From assembly GCA_009731375.1 (NCBI GenBank), contig BJOX01000149.1, forward strand, positions 573,858-637,857: DNA of 64,000 bases, given 5' to 3'. The notes under the pieces were generated by a model. That model was not told where the DNA came from. It saw only the letters and a program-made list of their open reading frames with translations, and did no database searches. This document shows, one piece after another, positions 51,516-63,923 of this stretch; the first letter of the stretch is position 1, and each line of letters begins with the position of its first letter. This stretch comes from Paulinella micropora (lineage: Eukaryota > Cercozoa > Imbricatea > Euglyphida). The position numbers and the translations under genes were made by a program.

Positions 51516-52054
51516 TTAAGAATTGGATTACAAGGAAGAAAAGAAAGAAAGAAAAATAAGTAACCTTGCACGATGTGTAACAGGGTGCGGAGGCAGTACA
51601 GTTCAAATCTGTTAGGCTTCACATGTCCAAGCCGTGGGGCTATGTTGATTTCTCCAGCGAGAGATGGAGCTCGACGCCGCCATTCCTTGTGCCCGGTGAC
51701 CCAATAATAGTAGTTAGGAAATTGAACATAAGTAAGTTCAGAAGCTTGCGGCTTGAGATTACCGTCAAATGTGCGGCCAAGTTGATTGGGAAGTAGCGGG
51801 TGGTCACGTTCGTAGAGGACGCGCTCGAAATATGCAGTGAGCTGGGAACGAATGTTTCGCTCGTGACTATATCGATAGGCGTGTCCGTGCATAGAAACAC
51901 GCTGCTCATTTGGCAGGTGGAGGTCGAGAGTAGGACACGAGTGAGAAGACTTGAAACGGTTCGTACCCAAGATCAGCGCAGCTGCTTCACACGGACCAAC
52001 ATACCGAGTGTCTATATACTGTTTGATTTCGTCGTTCTCGTTGAGAACATTCAC
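51401..52054 (-). pseudogene. Helitron middle domain
   Basis: Frame with NDEIKQYIDTRYVGPCEAA, then HLPNEQRVSMHG and YYYWVTGHKEWRRR, the conserved region between Rep and helicase in Helitron proteins. It reads LLHIVQG at the point where the intron-like segment begins. After the acceptor the helicase frame does not match phase, implying a small insertion (acgtgtctttt) near 51460. Confidence 0.7.
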
Positions 52055-52059
52055 GCGTA

Positions 52060-52740
52060 GACGGTCTGGCCCCTTATGGACATTTGAAGAGGTACTTTAT
52101 CCAACCACATGTAGTGCAAAGTTCAGCGTTGATGTGGCAATCAAACTTGAGGAGAAGAAATGGATTGAAGCAGGAACCACGTCTTGGTTGGTATATATAT
52201 ACCTACCACGTAGAAACTGATTACCACCGTTTTGATTTGAGCGTCGCCTGTACTGAACCTTGACGTCTGACTCCGAATAGGATGTGACGTTGCAATATTC
52301 GCGTGGGAAAAACTTGCTGCAGCGCCCGAATTCCCAGCACTTTGATTCACGGTGACAGAAGCCATGAAGCATGTGGGCTGTGACTAAACGGTGCAATTCA
52401 GGCTGAGTTTTAATGTCGGGGATTTCTGCTGACACGAAGTTGTCGAAGTTCTCAGGAGTTGGCGCGTCTTCTGGATGAAGCCAGATTACAAGGTGGATGT
52501 GAGGTAAGCCACGCTTTTGATTTTCGATTGAATATACGTACCCGATACATCTGCCGAAACAGTTGTCATCAGTGATGGTTTTGATGAGTTGTTTCACTTT
52601 CATTTCGAACACTCGCTGGATGATGTCTGACCTGTCGTTTGGGGTCTGACCAGGCTTGAGCGCGTCTTTTATTTTTTGCCAATTTGGGTTTGCGGTCATA
52701 GTGATGAAGAGAGATGAAGTCTGCCAAGTAAGCGAACCAT
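52060..52740 (-). pseudogene. Helitron HUH endonuclease (Rep), catalytic region damaged
   Basis: The frame opens with FITMTANPNWQKIKDAL, the standard start of the Rep core, and contains the HUH motif in GLPHIHLVIWL (about 52505-52473) and VTAHMLHGFCHRESKCWEFG. The frame is lost near 52172; the next carries LLLKFDCHINAELC and WIKYLFKC. Normally this reads KYLFKY with two catalytic tyrosines. Here two bases appear deleted near 52083, which both removes the second Tyr codon and shifts into the next frame (then HKGPDR). Rep nicks and joins the transposon ends; this copy cannot. Confidence 0.75.
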
Positions 52741-52751
52741 GGACATTGCGT

Positions 52752-53958
52752 TCATGTACCGCTTGTAAAAAGAACGCGGAGAAACAGTAAAAGACGAGTT
52801 GAGAATGGTCTTGTGTTCCTTGCCAGGTCGTTGTTACAGGTCGCTTCTGATACGATGAGGGTTGTTTCGTTGCCAGTCAAGCCTGCGATCTTGGATCCTA
52901 CAATATTGATCGACAAGGAACTGTTACCAAAGGCGGCCTCCAAAGTAAAGAATGTCTGATATGCTTGCAGACTTTCTATCAGGATCGTCGATTGGTACGT
53001 AACTTTCATGGCCCGGGTACACTTTGTTTTCGCCGCGGAAGTAGATGCGATAGCGATAATACTCTAAGCAAGATATGAACCCACGTCGAAAAGGCCTGCT
53101 GTAGTTGATTCTTGTATGAAAGCCAAGACCAGTTCCGCTGGGACAAAATAAGAGGTAAACAAGTGGATCGTAGTCTGCGTGGCTCGCGTTGATAGTCTGC
53201 AACCCAAGGTTGGTTGGCTTGTCAGTAGCTGGGCGCTCGTATATCACAATTTGGCGCTCGTCAACAATGCGATCTGCATTTTCTGCGCATGTACCATCTT
53301 CGTTGATTAGTATGGCGATAGTATCATCGTTCGGCACGTTGTACTGTCCTCGATGCGAGCCGTTTGGAAGTGGAAGACCATCGTTGGGACCAAGGCAGAG
53401 GAGACGAAAGTGTGGAATAGGAGGAAAACCCCGCATTCGACGCAGCCGAGCTCGATCAAGCGCTGTTTCAAAGGCTTGTAGGAATCTGTTATTTCGCATA
53501 ATGCCTTCCAAGGCTTCAATAATATATCCATCATATTGATTGTCTGGCAGCCCTACCACATGTAGCCTCCTTGCTCGTCGTTGGTTGTTGTCGAGGAAAT
53601 AAATTTGGAGAAAGTTTGTTTGGTCAGGAGAGTTCGGCTGTAAAGGGCCGATGAGATGGTGCGTAAATCCTTGTATTACAAAGGTTGGAGGTCCACCTGG
53701 ACCAAACTGCAGCTGATCTGCTTTGATTGAAGCGAAGCTGAAGCAAGAATTGAAACTGCGTATATGTTGGCGAAAGTAGCGTTCGACTGGGCCGTCTAAA
53801 ATAAAGAGGTTGAGGAGATCGGTGGGAAGGGGAAGCCTGTCAAGCCTTACATGCCCATTCGAACAGCACGACCAGTAGTGTCTAGCAGCCATTCGATCTG
53901 AATTGTTGGTTTGCACGAAGGTTCGGATTGAGTTCGTGCTTCCAAAACCACGCGCCAC
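52752..53958 (-). pseudogene. Helitron-like N domain
   Basis: The 344-codon frame from 53958 to 52924 begins within the zinc-finger area (YWSCCSNGHVRLDRLPLP), then shows FRQHIRSFNSCFSFAS, FVIQGFTHHLIGPLQPN, LPDNQYDGYIIEALEG and HADYDPLVYLLFCPSGTGLG, the typical order of the Helitron-like N region. The frame changes near 52930 and again before 52740, where a segment reading SSFTVSPRSFYKRYMNAM corresponds to the conserved SSF-GS-R region before Rep. Confidence 0.75.
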
Positions 53959-54217
53959 AAAAAGAGCATCGTTGGTTTACAATCATCATTGGCCCCATCA
54001 TCGTCTTCGGCGCCGTCATCATCATCATCATCATCATTATCTTCATCTTCTTCATCTTCTTCTTCTTCTTCTTCTTCTTCTTCTTCTTCTTCTTCTTCTT
54101 CTTCTTCTTCTTCTTCTTCTTCTTCTCCTTCTTCATTATCATCTTCATCATCATCTTTTTTATCTGTGCCTTCATCATCAACTGAAAATTATGTTTCTGA
54201 CAATCATCACGAAACAA
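53882..54217 (-). pseudogene. Helitron N-terminal acidic tract and zinc finger
   Basis: A long GAA/GAT repeat (about 54015-54155) would encode poly-Glu/Asp in one frame and poly-Lys in another. It is followed by NQRCSFCGAWFWKHELN, the first half of the Helitron zinc finger (CxxC), which runs into a stop; the second half (CC) lies in the adjacent frame that starts the N domain. A single-frame change near 53930 separates them. Confidence 0.6.
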
Positions 54218-54650
54218 AAGAAGAAAGACAGAGAATACTCAGAAGAGAGTACCAACGTAGAAGACGACAAAACCCAGCCATAAGAGAAGCACAGAATGCA
54301 GCTGCAAGACGACGCCGACTTCAAACAGCTAATAGACGAAACGAAGAGAGGCGAGCACGTTATCAAGAAAGCAAAGATAGCAAAAATGAAGACAGACGTG
54401 TGCGTTACCAAGAAAACAAAGCTAGCAAAAATGAAGAGAGACGTGTGCGTTACCAAGAAAACAAAGATAGCAAAATGAAGAGAGACGTGTGCGTTACCAA
54501 GAAACGAAAGAAAGCAAAAACGAGCAGAGAAGGACAGCTTATAATTCCAACCCTGAGCTCCAAGAAATCAAGAACGCAAGACGCAGAGCCAGACAAACAG
54601 GCAGAAACCTTTTCTACAAATCGCCTGTGCACATGTCTCGAGTTTTGACG
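54180..54650 (+). CDS. Basic repeat ORF opposite the Helitron start
   Basis: The plus strand is open from 53989 (poly-Ser over the trinucleotide repeat) to 54648, and reads more convincingly from about 54180: EERQRILRREYQRRRRQ, AAARRRRLQTANRRNEERRA and then 48-base tandem units (54355-54510) encoding RYQESKDSKNEDRRV-like repeats. Arg/Lys/Glu-rich repeats of this sort precede Rep in some Helitrons but on the same strand; here the strand is opposite. It may be a divergent gene or a repeat relic. No start codon is assigned. Confidence 0.35.
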
Positions 54651-54930
54651 AGAACAGCAACATGCCTTTAATTCGACATAAAGATGATGAGTTAGGGACA
54701 CCGTTCGACTCTCCTAATGCGGTGACTCCAACGCTGAAGGTAAAACTGGAATCGTAGCTTCATTCAAGAAGTCGCTGATTGACGTAGTTGATCTCTCCCC
54801 ATCACTGTATAGCATGTTATTCACTATTTCCGACAGCCCGGAGCTAAAGTCATTGTTGTTTAGAACCGGATCCTACGTATACATAATAAAAATATGTCAA
54901 TTATATTTTTAATTACTTTTTATTACTGTT

Positions 54931-56855
54931 TCAAAAATCGTTGTCTGAGTCATGATCACTATCATTCTGAGAACTGTAGCCCCATGCCAAACGTTTCTCA
55001 TCTAAACTTTTAGCTCGCTGTAATAGTTTTCTGCAACTTCTCTCAAACTCCTTCTGGACTGTCAGGTATGTTTCTACGCTTTCTATTTGTTTCAATTTGA
55101 TAGTCAAATAAATTTCGTTGCACCGCGCCAGGATTGATTCGAGTACAATCATTTTTGAGTTGCGAACCAGTCTTTATCAACCATCAAACATAGCAAACAT
55201 TTACTATTAATATTATCATATGTTTACTTAGTTACAAAACCATTAGAAATCAATCTATAAATTAATATTATTAATGTTGGTATCACTTTCATAGTATTGC
55301 AAATTAACTGTGGATCAACAGGCTCTGTGGTGAAAACTACTTCCACATTTGTGCAGTCCCAAAGCCCTTCTATATAAATTGTTGACCCAAGAACAAATCT
55401 GAGAAAATCATCTGTTAATTTTGGTGCATAAAGAGTTCTAATTTGCATACATTGGTCAACAGTACACATAGGATGATGAGAAAAATTAAAGACAGTGATA
55501 GGTCTGAGAGCATGTTGCAGATGTAAATTTCCGTTTTCATCACACGTGAACTCTACTTTTTTCATCCATTTCACAAAAGGTCCCAAATATTCCATATCAG
55601 GTGGGATAAAAAATGCAAAGAGTGGTTGAAACCATTGTGAGTAAAATCGACTTGTACGAATTCACATCGCCATGTGTTGTACTTGAATCCTAACTTATCT
55701 TTATAATATGAACCCAAGTCTTTTTTCCCACATTTTTTTCCAAGACATGATTTTTTGAAACATATCGAGACTTCGTCGTCTTCATCATATGGTACAATCA
55801 TCGAAACTTGTACCTGTCCTGATTCGCAAACCAGACTAGCCTCTGACGCAGCTTCAGAACATAACGATAATCGACCGTCCTATTAAAATAGAATAAAACA
55901 TAATTATTACAGATCCCGGTCATACGTATACTTTTACTTTCAGTAAAAAAAAAATTCGTATTAAATTTAATTTTGATAGTAAAAAGATTTTAAACTTTCA
56001 ATCATTGTTTTTGACTAGTTCAATAACAGTACTAAATTGCACGTCATACTTTTCAGTTTCACATTCAGATTTTGTAGTTAGGCGCACGACGCAAGTATTC
56101 CTCGCACATATATGCAGCATGTTGTTGAGTCGGCCTGGGAGGTATTTCTGTATGTCTTTAATTGCCTCCCTGATAGCATTTCTGGATTGTTGTTTTTCAT
56201 AACTTTTCCAATCATTGTATCTTTCCAGAGCTTTTACCTGTTTCGCAACGTAGTTTGATGAGACGTTTTTGCCTTTCTTTTTTTCTGCCTCTTCAACCGT
56301 TTTCATTAGCACTTCATCCGCAACTCATCATCCAGGCCCTGTAAATATATTAAAATGTTATCAATAATACTTAATACTATGTCATCTACTAATAATCAAG
56401 ATTTATTAAAAAGTGAATGTGTAAATTCAGTTTTGATAATATTCATTTTATACTACCTCATCATCATCATTAGCACAATCATCACTCAACCAAATTACAA
56501 GATGAATGCGTGGTAAGCTACGCTTTTGATATTCGACTGAATACACACACCCAATACATTTGCCAAAACAATTGTATTCAGTGATGGCTTGGATAAGTTG
56601 TTTCAATCTCATTTCAAACATTCGATAGATGATGTCTGGTCTGTAGTTTGGGGTCTGAATATGTTTATATATTACCTCATCACCGGCGAAGTCACAGTCA
56701 GATTCGATTACTCGGGGTGCTAGATTAGCTGCTTTTTCATTCTTGCCATTTGCTGCAGCTTTCGCTTTCAATATTTTCTGCGCTTTCAGTTTATTTTCTT
56801 GTGCTCTTGCTTGCGTCGCAGGTAGTTTGACTCGAGGCGGAGTCTGGTCACACAA
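54931..56855 (-). pseudogene. Uncharacterised multi-exon minus-strand gene, partly frameshifted
   Basis: Minus-strand pieces in order: 56855 to about 56684 (QTPPRVKLPATQARAQENKL, a coiled coil, then ESDCDFAGDE before donor gtaatata), 56312-55998 (VEEAEKKKGKNVSS, YLPGRLNNMLHICARN), about 55879-55571 (VPYDEDDEVSICFKKSCLGK, WRCEFVQVDF), 55600-55224 (MEYLGPFVKWMKKVEF, ILIYRLISNGFVTK) and 55152-54931 (LARCNEIYLTIKLKQIE, SDHDSDNDF at the end). The third and fourth overlap in different frames, indicating one frameshift near 55600. I do not recognise the family. Base composition is AT-rich like the Helitron region, so a second transposon's gene is possible. Confidence 0.4.
56455..56680 (-). pseudogene. 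Helitron Rep fragment in an intron
   Basis: On the minus strand, NYRPDIIYRMFEMRLKQLIQ, NCFGKCIGCVYSVEYQKR and LPRIHLVIWL match the Rep core of the Helitron at 52.5-52.6 kb over about 65 residues, with roughly 80 percent identity at DNA level over 180 bases. The fragment starts just after a donor-like gatgag/gtaata and ends at a second gatgatgag/gtagta, so it can be read through as an in-frame extension of the upstream exon. It is probably a captured or deleted second Helitron copy. Confidence 0.65.
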
Positions 56856-57066
56856 TTATTAATATACAATTTTATTTTTATTTAAAGTGTCAATAAGCAT
56901 TCTATCTATCTGCTTCCCACTCCGCCTCTACAAGTAGAAAATATTTTATTAAGATAGTGTTTGCGTAAAAAAATAACATTTGTCTTTAACATATTCATAT
57001 TAACATACTTAATTACAATCATACTTAATTATTTATTAATGTTAACTTGAACTACATTTATATACT

Positions 57067-57632
57067 TTATTGAGCTCTGCGTCTCAATTTACGATAAGGT
57101 GAATTATAAGCAAAATCATGTAAATATTTACAGTTTTGTTTCGTACATGTGTTTGTTTTACACAATTGATACAGTTGCCACTCTTTACAAAATTGTGGTT
57201 TTTTTTGCTTTTTGAAAATGGGGAGGAGAGCTATTACTGTATCAATATTAAGTGATTGATACGGATTAAAGTTATGTGGTAATGATTGACTAATAAAATT
57301 ATTCGAGGAAAGATATGTGATGCCATGATTAAGAGGGTTTATATTTAGCAATTGTGACGCATGATTGAAATATGGGTGTGAGGAATCAGAAAAAGAAGCA
57401 TGTGATGCATGTGTATGTAGTAATACATTCTGATATATGTTCTTAGGTGGATAAATAAATGCTTTATCAATATTTACATTTTTATGAATTGTGATATTCT
57501 GATTATTTTTAACTTTTCTTTTTCTTTTTTTTGTTCATATATTATTCTAGCTTGTCTTTCATTGTCTTCTTCTTGTTTTCTTCTTTCTTCTTGTGCTTCT
57601 CTTAATTCTCTTTTTAATCTTATGCTATACAT
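57067..57632 (-). pseudogene. CCCH zinc-finger protein with one frameshift
   Basis: ATG at 57632 opens a charged helix (RLKRELREAQEERRKQEED...IIYEQKKEKE). In the A-rich segment near 57520 the frame changes and continues with HKNVNIDKAFIYPPKNIYQN, an Asn/Ser/His-rich stretch, and a terminal zinc finger FCKEWQLYQLCKTNTCTKQN followed by CKYLHDF, giving C-x8-C-x4-C-x4-C-x3-H. It stops at 57067 after KLRRRAQ. Without the shift the protein would be about 188 residues. CCCH fingers usually bind RNA. The homopolymer at the break makes sequencing error a real possibility. Confidence 0.5.
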
Positions 57633-57845
57633 ATTTTCTTTCTTTATTTTTTTCCTATCAACTAACGTAGCCGCCGCGGGTACCTGGCCAATAACATCAT
57701 TATTAAAATTACCACCGGACGGTCGGGTAGGTTCGGAAAAAGAAAGAGAAGCGGGGAGGGGGTGGGGAAGATAGAGAGCTGAATTGGAGGGAAGAGGAGA
57801 GAGAGAGAGAGAAAGAGAGAGAAAGAAAGAAAGAAAGAGACAAGC

Positions 57846-57928
<83 letters not shown>

Positions 57929-57978
57929 AGAGCTTTTATTAAAATACTGTTTGTGTGACGAGAGCGAGAGAAAAAGCA

Positions 57979-58064
<86 letters not shown>

Positions 58065-58166
58065 TAGTGAGTAGGGGGAAGGCTGGTTTAGAGAGAGAAA
58101 AAGAGTGAGTATAGATAGATAGATAGATAGATAGACAGATAAATAGATAGATAGATAGATCATGGA

Positions 58167-58219
<53 letters not shown>

Positions 58220-58271
58220 AGATGGAATTTTTTTATTAAAACACTGTTTGTGCGACGAGAGCGAGAGAAAA

Positions 58272-58320
<49 letters not shown>

Positions 58321-58442
58321 TAGTAGTAAGTAGGGGGGAGGCTGGTTTAGAGAGACAAAAGGAGAGAGTTAGAGGGGAGGAGGTGTGGAAGGGGGGGGAA
58401 GGGAGCAGGAAGGGAGAGAGGGAGAGAGAGAGACTGAGAGGG

Positions 58443-58500
<58 letters not shown>

Positions 58501-58505
58501 CTTAC
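57633..58505. repeat. GA arrays with a duplicated 290 bp segment
   Basis: (GA)n and (GATA)n tracts dominate. A block containing 'actgtttgtg(t/c)gacgagagcg' and, further on, gggg(a)aggctggtttagagag occurs twice (57935-58105 and 58225-58370), separated by (GATA)n. The right end forms the intron next to the donor at 58505. Confidence 0.8.
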
Positions 58506-59038
58506 TTGCTGAGATTTGATGGCGACGACGGCGACGATGACTGAAACGACGATGCTGTTGTCGATGATGGCGGCGACGATGACGACACCACCGAAGAGGA
58601 TGCCACGGGAGATGATGACGACGGCAACGAGGACGACGACGACGGCGATTGCGAAGACTGCGACTGCGACGACGACGGCGACGGCGACGACGGCAACGGC
58701 GACGGCGACGGCGACGACGGCGACACAGACGACTCAGGGTCAGACGCAGTAGCCAAGGCCAGGTGACTGGTCTGTACAACACAAACATACACAAATATGA
58801 ACTAACGCAAACAGTGAAGCTATGCATGGAATGCATGCAACAGATATGAACATGGGCGTGCAAGACCCTGGCATTGCCAGCAATCTTCACCACTACCAGC
58901 CTCGACTACGTGCCACACACTGTGCACACGTGTTGTGAGGCAGGGCAAGGATCGTACCTTTTGTTTCTTCTTGGGTGGTTGAGCAGCTGCAGGCGTCTCG
59001 ACGGTCTGCGCGTCCACGGTCTTCTCCACGGCAGGCAT
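58506..59038 (-). CDS. 5' exons of a Ser/Pro-rich protein gene
   Basis: Exon 1 runs 59038-58958: ATG, then AVEKTVDAQTVETPAAAQP and PPKKKQK before the donor gtacgatc; PKKKQK resembles a monopartite nuclear localisation signal. Exon 2 runs 58771-58506 (acceptor tgtacag, phase 0 in) and encodes SHLALATASDPESSVSP, then about 70 residues of Ser/Pro built from TCG/CCG repeats, ending at donor gtaagttt in phase 2. Later exons would lie beyond the (GA)n array but are not identified. The plus strand over exon 2 reads Asp/Gly or Thr/Ala repeats; the splice signals favour the minus strand. Family unknown. Confidence 0.5.
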
Positions 59039-59094
59039 CTTGGCTTGGTAGCTTCCTGTTAGTTGACCTAATCAAGTTGTGACGTGGCACGGTT

Positions 59095-59465
59095 ATGATA
59101 CAAGTCGAAGAGTATAGTAGGAGTGGTTTTGGTTACCAGTCAAGAAAGGTTCCAGAGGATCTCAATGCTTTCGACAATAAAATTTCGCAGCCGTTTCCTT
59201 GCGATGATTTTATTGTGCAGCCGTTTCCTTTTCCTAGTTTGACAGGCCTGATTTTTGCGGTACATTTGCTGCCAAAACTGCCTTTTTCCCCAAAGCGAGG
59301 AGAACGGCACCTTGCGATGATTTTATTGTGCAGCCGTTTCCTTTAGTTTCATAGGCCTGATTTTTGCGGTACATTTGCTGCCAAAACTGTCTTTTTCTTT
59401 TCCAATTTCCCCAGCCTGCGTGCCGTTCTCCTCGCTTCGGAGGGTTTTGAGACAGCACCACCACC
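59095..59465. repeat. Tandem duplicate of about 110 bp, with inverted relatives at 63 kb
   Basis: The sequence 'gattttattgtgcagccgtt' through 'ggtacatttgctgccaaaac' occurs at 59204-59280 and again at 59319-59390, each followed by gt/cctttttc. The reverse complement of its end (gcagtcctggcagcaaaatg) is found at 63290-63310, together with ggaaattggaaaggaaaa. It is a dispersed repeat of unknown class. Confidence 0.65.
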
Positions 59466-59479
59466 CCGACGACGGCTGC

Positions 59480-59830
59480 TCACATATAGGATACAGTGAA
59501 ACTAGAAAATGCCCCATCGCGTTTGCCCCGTCGTTTAGCCCCGTAGTTTATCAGTTTCTTTATTAAATATTTATTTAAAAATAATTTAATAATTAGAAAT
59601 TTCCACTATGGAATATTGCTATTAAAAGATCTTAATACTCATATGTATCATACCGGCTCCAGCCATGTTATAATTAATATATGAATTCATATTATAAATA
59701 AACTTAAGCATACGTACACAATGATAGAACGCACCCATCGTGTTTGCTCCATCCTGTTTTCCCCATCGCGTTTGCATCGCATTTTAATAATTACCATTCC
59801 ACATCTTTATGCACATAATTATAAAATTTC
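59480..59830. repeat. Sequence related to the left flank of the Helitron
   Basis: The block 'actagaaaatgccccatcgc' followed by gtttgccccgtcgtttagcccc (59502-59545) closely resembles 46055-46098 in the same orientation, including the AT-rich continuation taatttaataatt. A degenerate relative (cccatcgtgtttgctccatc, ccccatcgcgtttgc) lies at 59734-59778. These could be ends of one repeat family. Confidence 0.6.
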
Positions 59831-61235
<1,405 letters not shown>

Positions 61236-62265
61236 AGTCACCTCAGCTTGAAAGTTTAATCAAGTTTAACTGCTATGTCCGGCGGCGTCCGCAAAATCTG
61301 CATATTATGATTTTCGGCGAAATGCCACGGTTATAGTTAAATTGTATTGTATTAATCAAGTTATTAAATTCTCACTCCGCCACTAACTTGATATGAACTG
61401 ATCCCAGTGGAAGGAAGAGCTGGAGCTCGGGGGCACGAGTTCTCACGGATGAGACTCGCACTGGACGTGTGCCAATTCTTTTTATTTATTCGACAGCCGG
61501 AATGCCTTATGTTATGTGTCGGTCGGTCGAGAGCGCCTTCGAATGAGGAGTCAGTCTTCGGCGTGGGGGTCGACCGCTTACGGCGGCTTCCCCCCAAGGG
61601 GCAAAAGGGATTGTCGGCCGGCCCGCACAATACATAATGGCACTGAGTGTCGTCCGGCTTGTCGTTACTTGACTCTTATGCTTGGTCTGCCCCTCTCCTG
61701 TTGAGTGACGACTAAGTATCAGAGTAGCTGTTCCGGTTACAATACATACATACATACATACATACATACCATACGTACATACACACATACATACATATAT
61801 ACATACATGTATACATACATATATACATACATACATACATACATACATACAAACAAACATATGTACATACATGCATACATACATATAGGCATACATATAA
61901 ATAAGCAGGCAAACATACATATAACTGTGAGAGACTATAAAACAAACATAACAATCGTTAGAAAAAAAGGGAAAAGGAAAGAAAAAAAAAACACTTTTTT
62001 ACAGTAAGCAAGGTTTAGTGAGAAAGAGACGATAGAAAAAAAAGAAGAGCTTAATTCAAACAAAAGAAATTCTGGTTCAACAGTACAAGCTCATAAGGAA
62101 ATCTGGAACTAAAGTTCAACAGAAAGCTCCTGGAAAGAATGATATGGAAGGGAAAAGAAAGAGAAAAAAAGATAGAAAGAAAGAAAGGAACAAAGAGATA
62201 AAGAAAAACCAGGAAAAGAAAAGAAAACGAAGAAACTAAAAACAGCAATGAAAGAAAAAAGCAAC

Positions 62266-62305
<40 letters not shown>

Positions 62306-62450
62306 GGAACAAAAAACAAAAGAAATTTAAACAAAAGAAACAAACAAACAAGTGAAACAAAAGAAACAAAAACAAAGCAAAAAGACAACAATAGAGGCAG
62401 CAACAAACACTAAAAGCAATCAAAAACAAGATCTAAAACAAAACTAGAAG
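61236..62450. other. Unique interval, CATA array and purine-rich tract
   Basis: From 61360 to 61740 is GC-richer unique sequence with open frames of 62-88 codons in several frames and no recognised domain. (CATA)n follows (61742-61920), then an A/G-rich tract (61955-62450) with a (GA)n core at 62272-62302. I see no supported gene. Confidence 0.5.
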
Positions 62451-63821
62451 GCAAGAGCGGAAAGCGCCAGTAGAGGTAAGACATAACTAACAATGGGCGC
62501 AAGCGAGATCAATTGACAGTCAGTGAGACAGCCCTTACGGAAACTGCAGCACCTAACGCAATTCACTCGCACCCGGCTGTCGTAGCCAGGAGGGTGGTGT
62601 GCAGAGCGTAGTAAGGCTCGACGTGGCGTACTCGCGAGGCGATTATGCCGAGTCCTTTTTTTTATTATTATTATTATTTCACTGTATCTTTTATGTGAGG
62701 CCGCCAGTTCTACGCGGGGCAAATGACGGGGCAAATTGCCCCCAGTGGGGCAAACGAGCCGTTTCGCAACCATTGGGAAGCGTCGGCCCGGGGGGCTAAC
62801 GCATTTCTACCTGCAGTGTCCAACTGGTAGGTGGAAGTATTTTTGACCCTGCCAATCACGACACTTGTCACGGGAGAAAAGTGGAGAAAGTGGCAGTGGG
62901 TGGGGCACATAGAGAGGGGCATTTGGCTCTCTACGCAGATTTTGGCATGACGTAGGGTCAAACCATTTGACAGGAAAAGTTTGCCCCCGCGTAGAACGGG
63001 CCTGAGCCGTCGTCGTGGTGGTGGTGCTGCTCTAAACCCTCCACCCCGAGCAAAACGGCACGCAGGCAAGGAAAACGGCACGCAAGCAAGGCAAAATGGA
63101 AAAGTGTGCAATACATTATGACGCAAAACCTGGCGACAAAATTGTGTTTGAAACGATCATTCATCTGGTCTATCGAAAATATTTGAAAAAAGAAACGCTA
63201 GGCACTGGCAGACATCTCTCGGCCGGTTGCACCATCTTTTTTTTCTAAGCAAGGGAAAACGGCAACAATCAAAGGAAATTGGAAAGGAAAAAGCAGTCCT
63301 GGCAGCAAAATGTAGCGCATCAAACTGCAATGACGTAAAGAACTGTGACAACATTGTGTTTAGAAAAAGATTTCTGCGGCTGTGTCCGAGCCTGGACCGT
63401 GCCACTTTTAATAGTTGAACTTGATCTGAAATCTGGCGGCTAATCCGATTGAAATCTGAGCCTTAATTCAAATTCGATTGCTGAGTTTGACACTTGAATG
63501 TATATACTTAGGCTACGGTAAATTCATAGTCACTAGGATGACGGTATGATATATCGTATGATTCAAATATTAAGATTCAATCATGATCTAATTAATAATT
63601 AGTAACGACCATCAGCAGTAGTATCTTTTCAGTGAATCATGTCATACAATAGTTCGCCGGGGCCGGGACTGTGAGTGATGTGGTTGACTCGGAACTGACA
63701 TGTTTATTAATAGCTTCAGGCGGTCAACACTCCGACTCGCCTGAGATTCCATACAGATCATAGTATCATTAATACTTAAACAAGCTTAGTCGTTTACGCA
63801 AACACTTTTAATTGTGTTGTG
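62451..63821. other. Unique interval with dispersed-repeat fragments, no supported gene
   Basis: A short (TTA)n at 62658-62680, repeated phrases ggcaaggaaaacggcacgc (63064, 63080) and relatives of the 59.2 kb repeat in inverse orientation (63240-63330). Open frames up to 138 codons lack domains and overlap these repeats. From 63420 on the sequence is AT-rich and featureless. Confidence 0.45.
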
Positions 63822-63865
<44 letters not shown>

Positions 63866-63866
63866 G

Positions 63867-63923
<57 letters not shown>

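Larger units (their letters stand above)
46061..54260 (-). mobile_element. Autonomous Helitron relic
   Basis: Read on the minus strand, the domain order is that of a Helitron: acidic/zinc-finger N-terminus (54.2-53.9 kb), Helitron-like N domain, HUH endonuclease Rep, a Helitron-specific middle domain, and a Pif1-like SF1B helicase, followed by a RING-type zinc-finger region. At least eight frame changes and several stops break the coding sequence, so the copy is dead. Ends are not resolved: a 3' hairpin could lie in the GC palindrome accggtaccggcgccgg at 46193-46209, and sequence resembling 46056-46100 recurs near 59503. Helitrons transpose by rolling circle and often capture gene pieces. Confidence 0.8.

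Noticed and set aside
58516-58752. Plus-strand Thr/Ala or Asp/Gly-rich gene
   Set aside because: Frames over a GAC/GGC repeat; the minus strand has a start codon, two exons and proper splice sites.
61364-61637. Overlapping frames of 76-88 codons on both strands
   Set aside because: Neither shows a domain, splice context or repeat relation; treated as chance.
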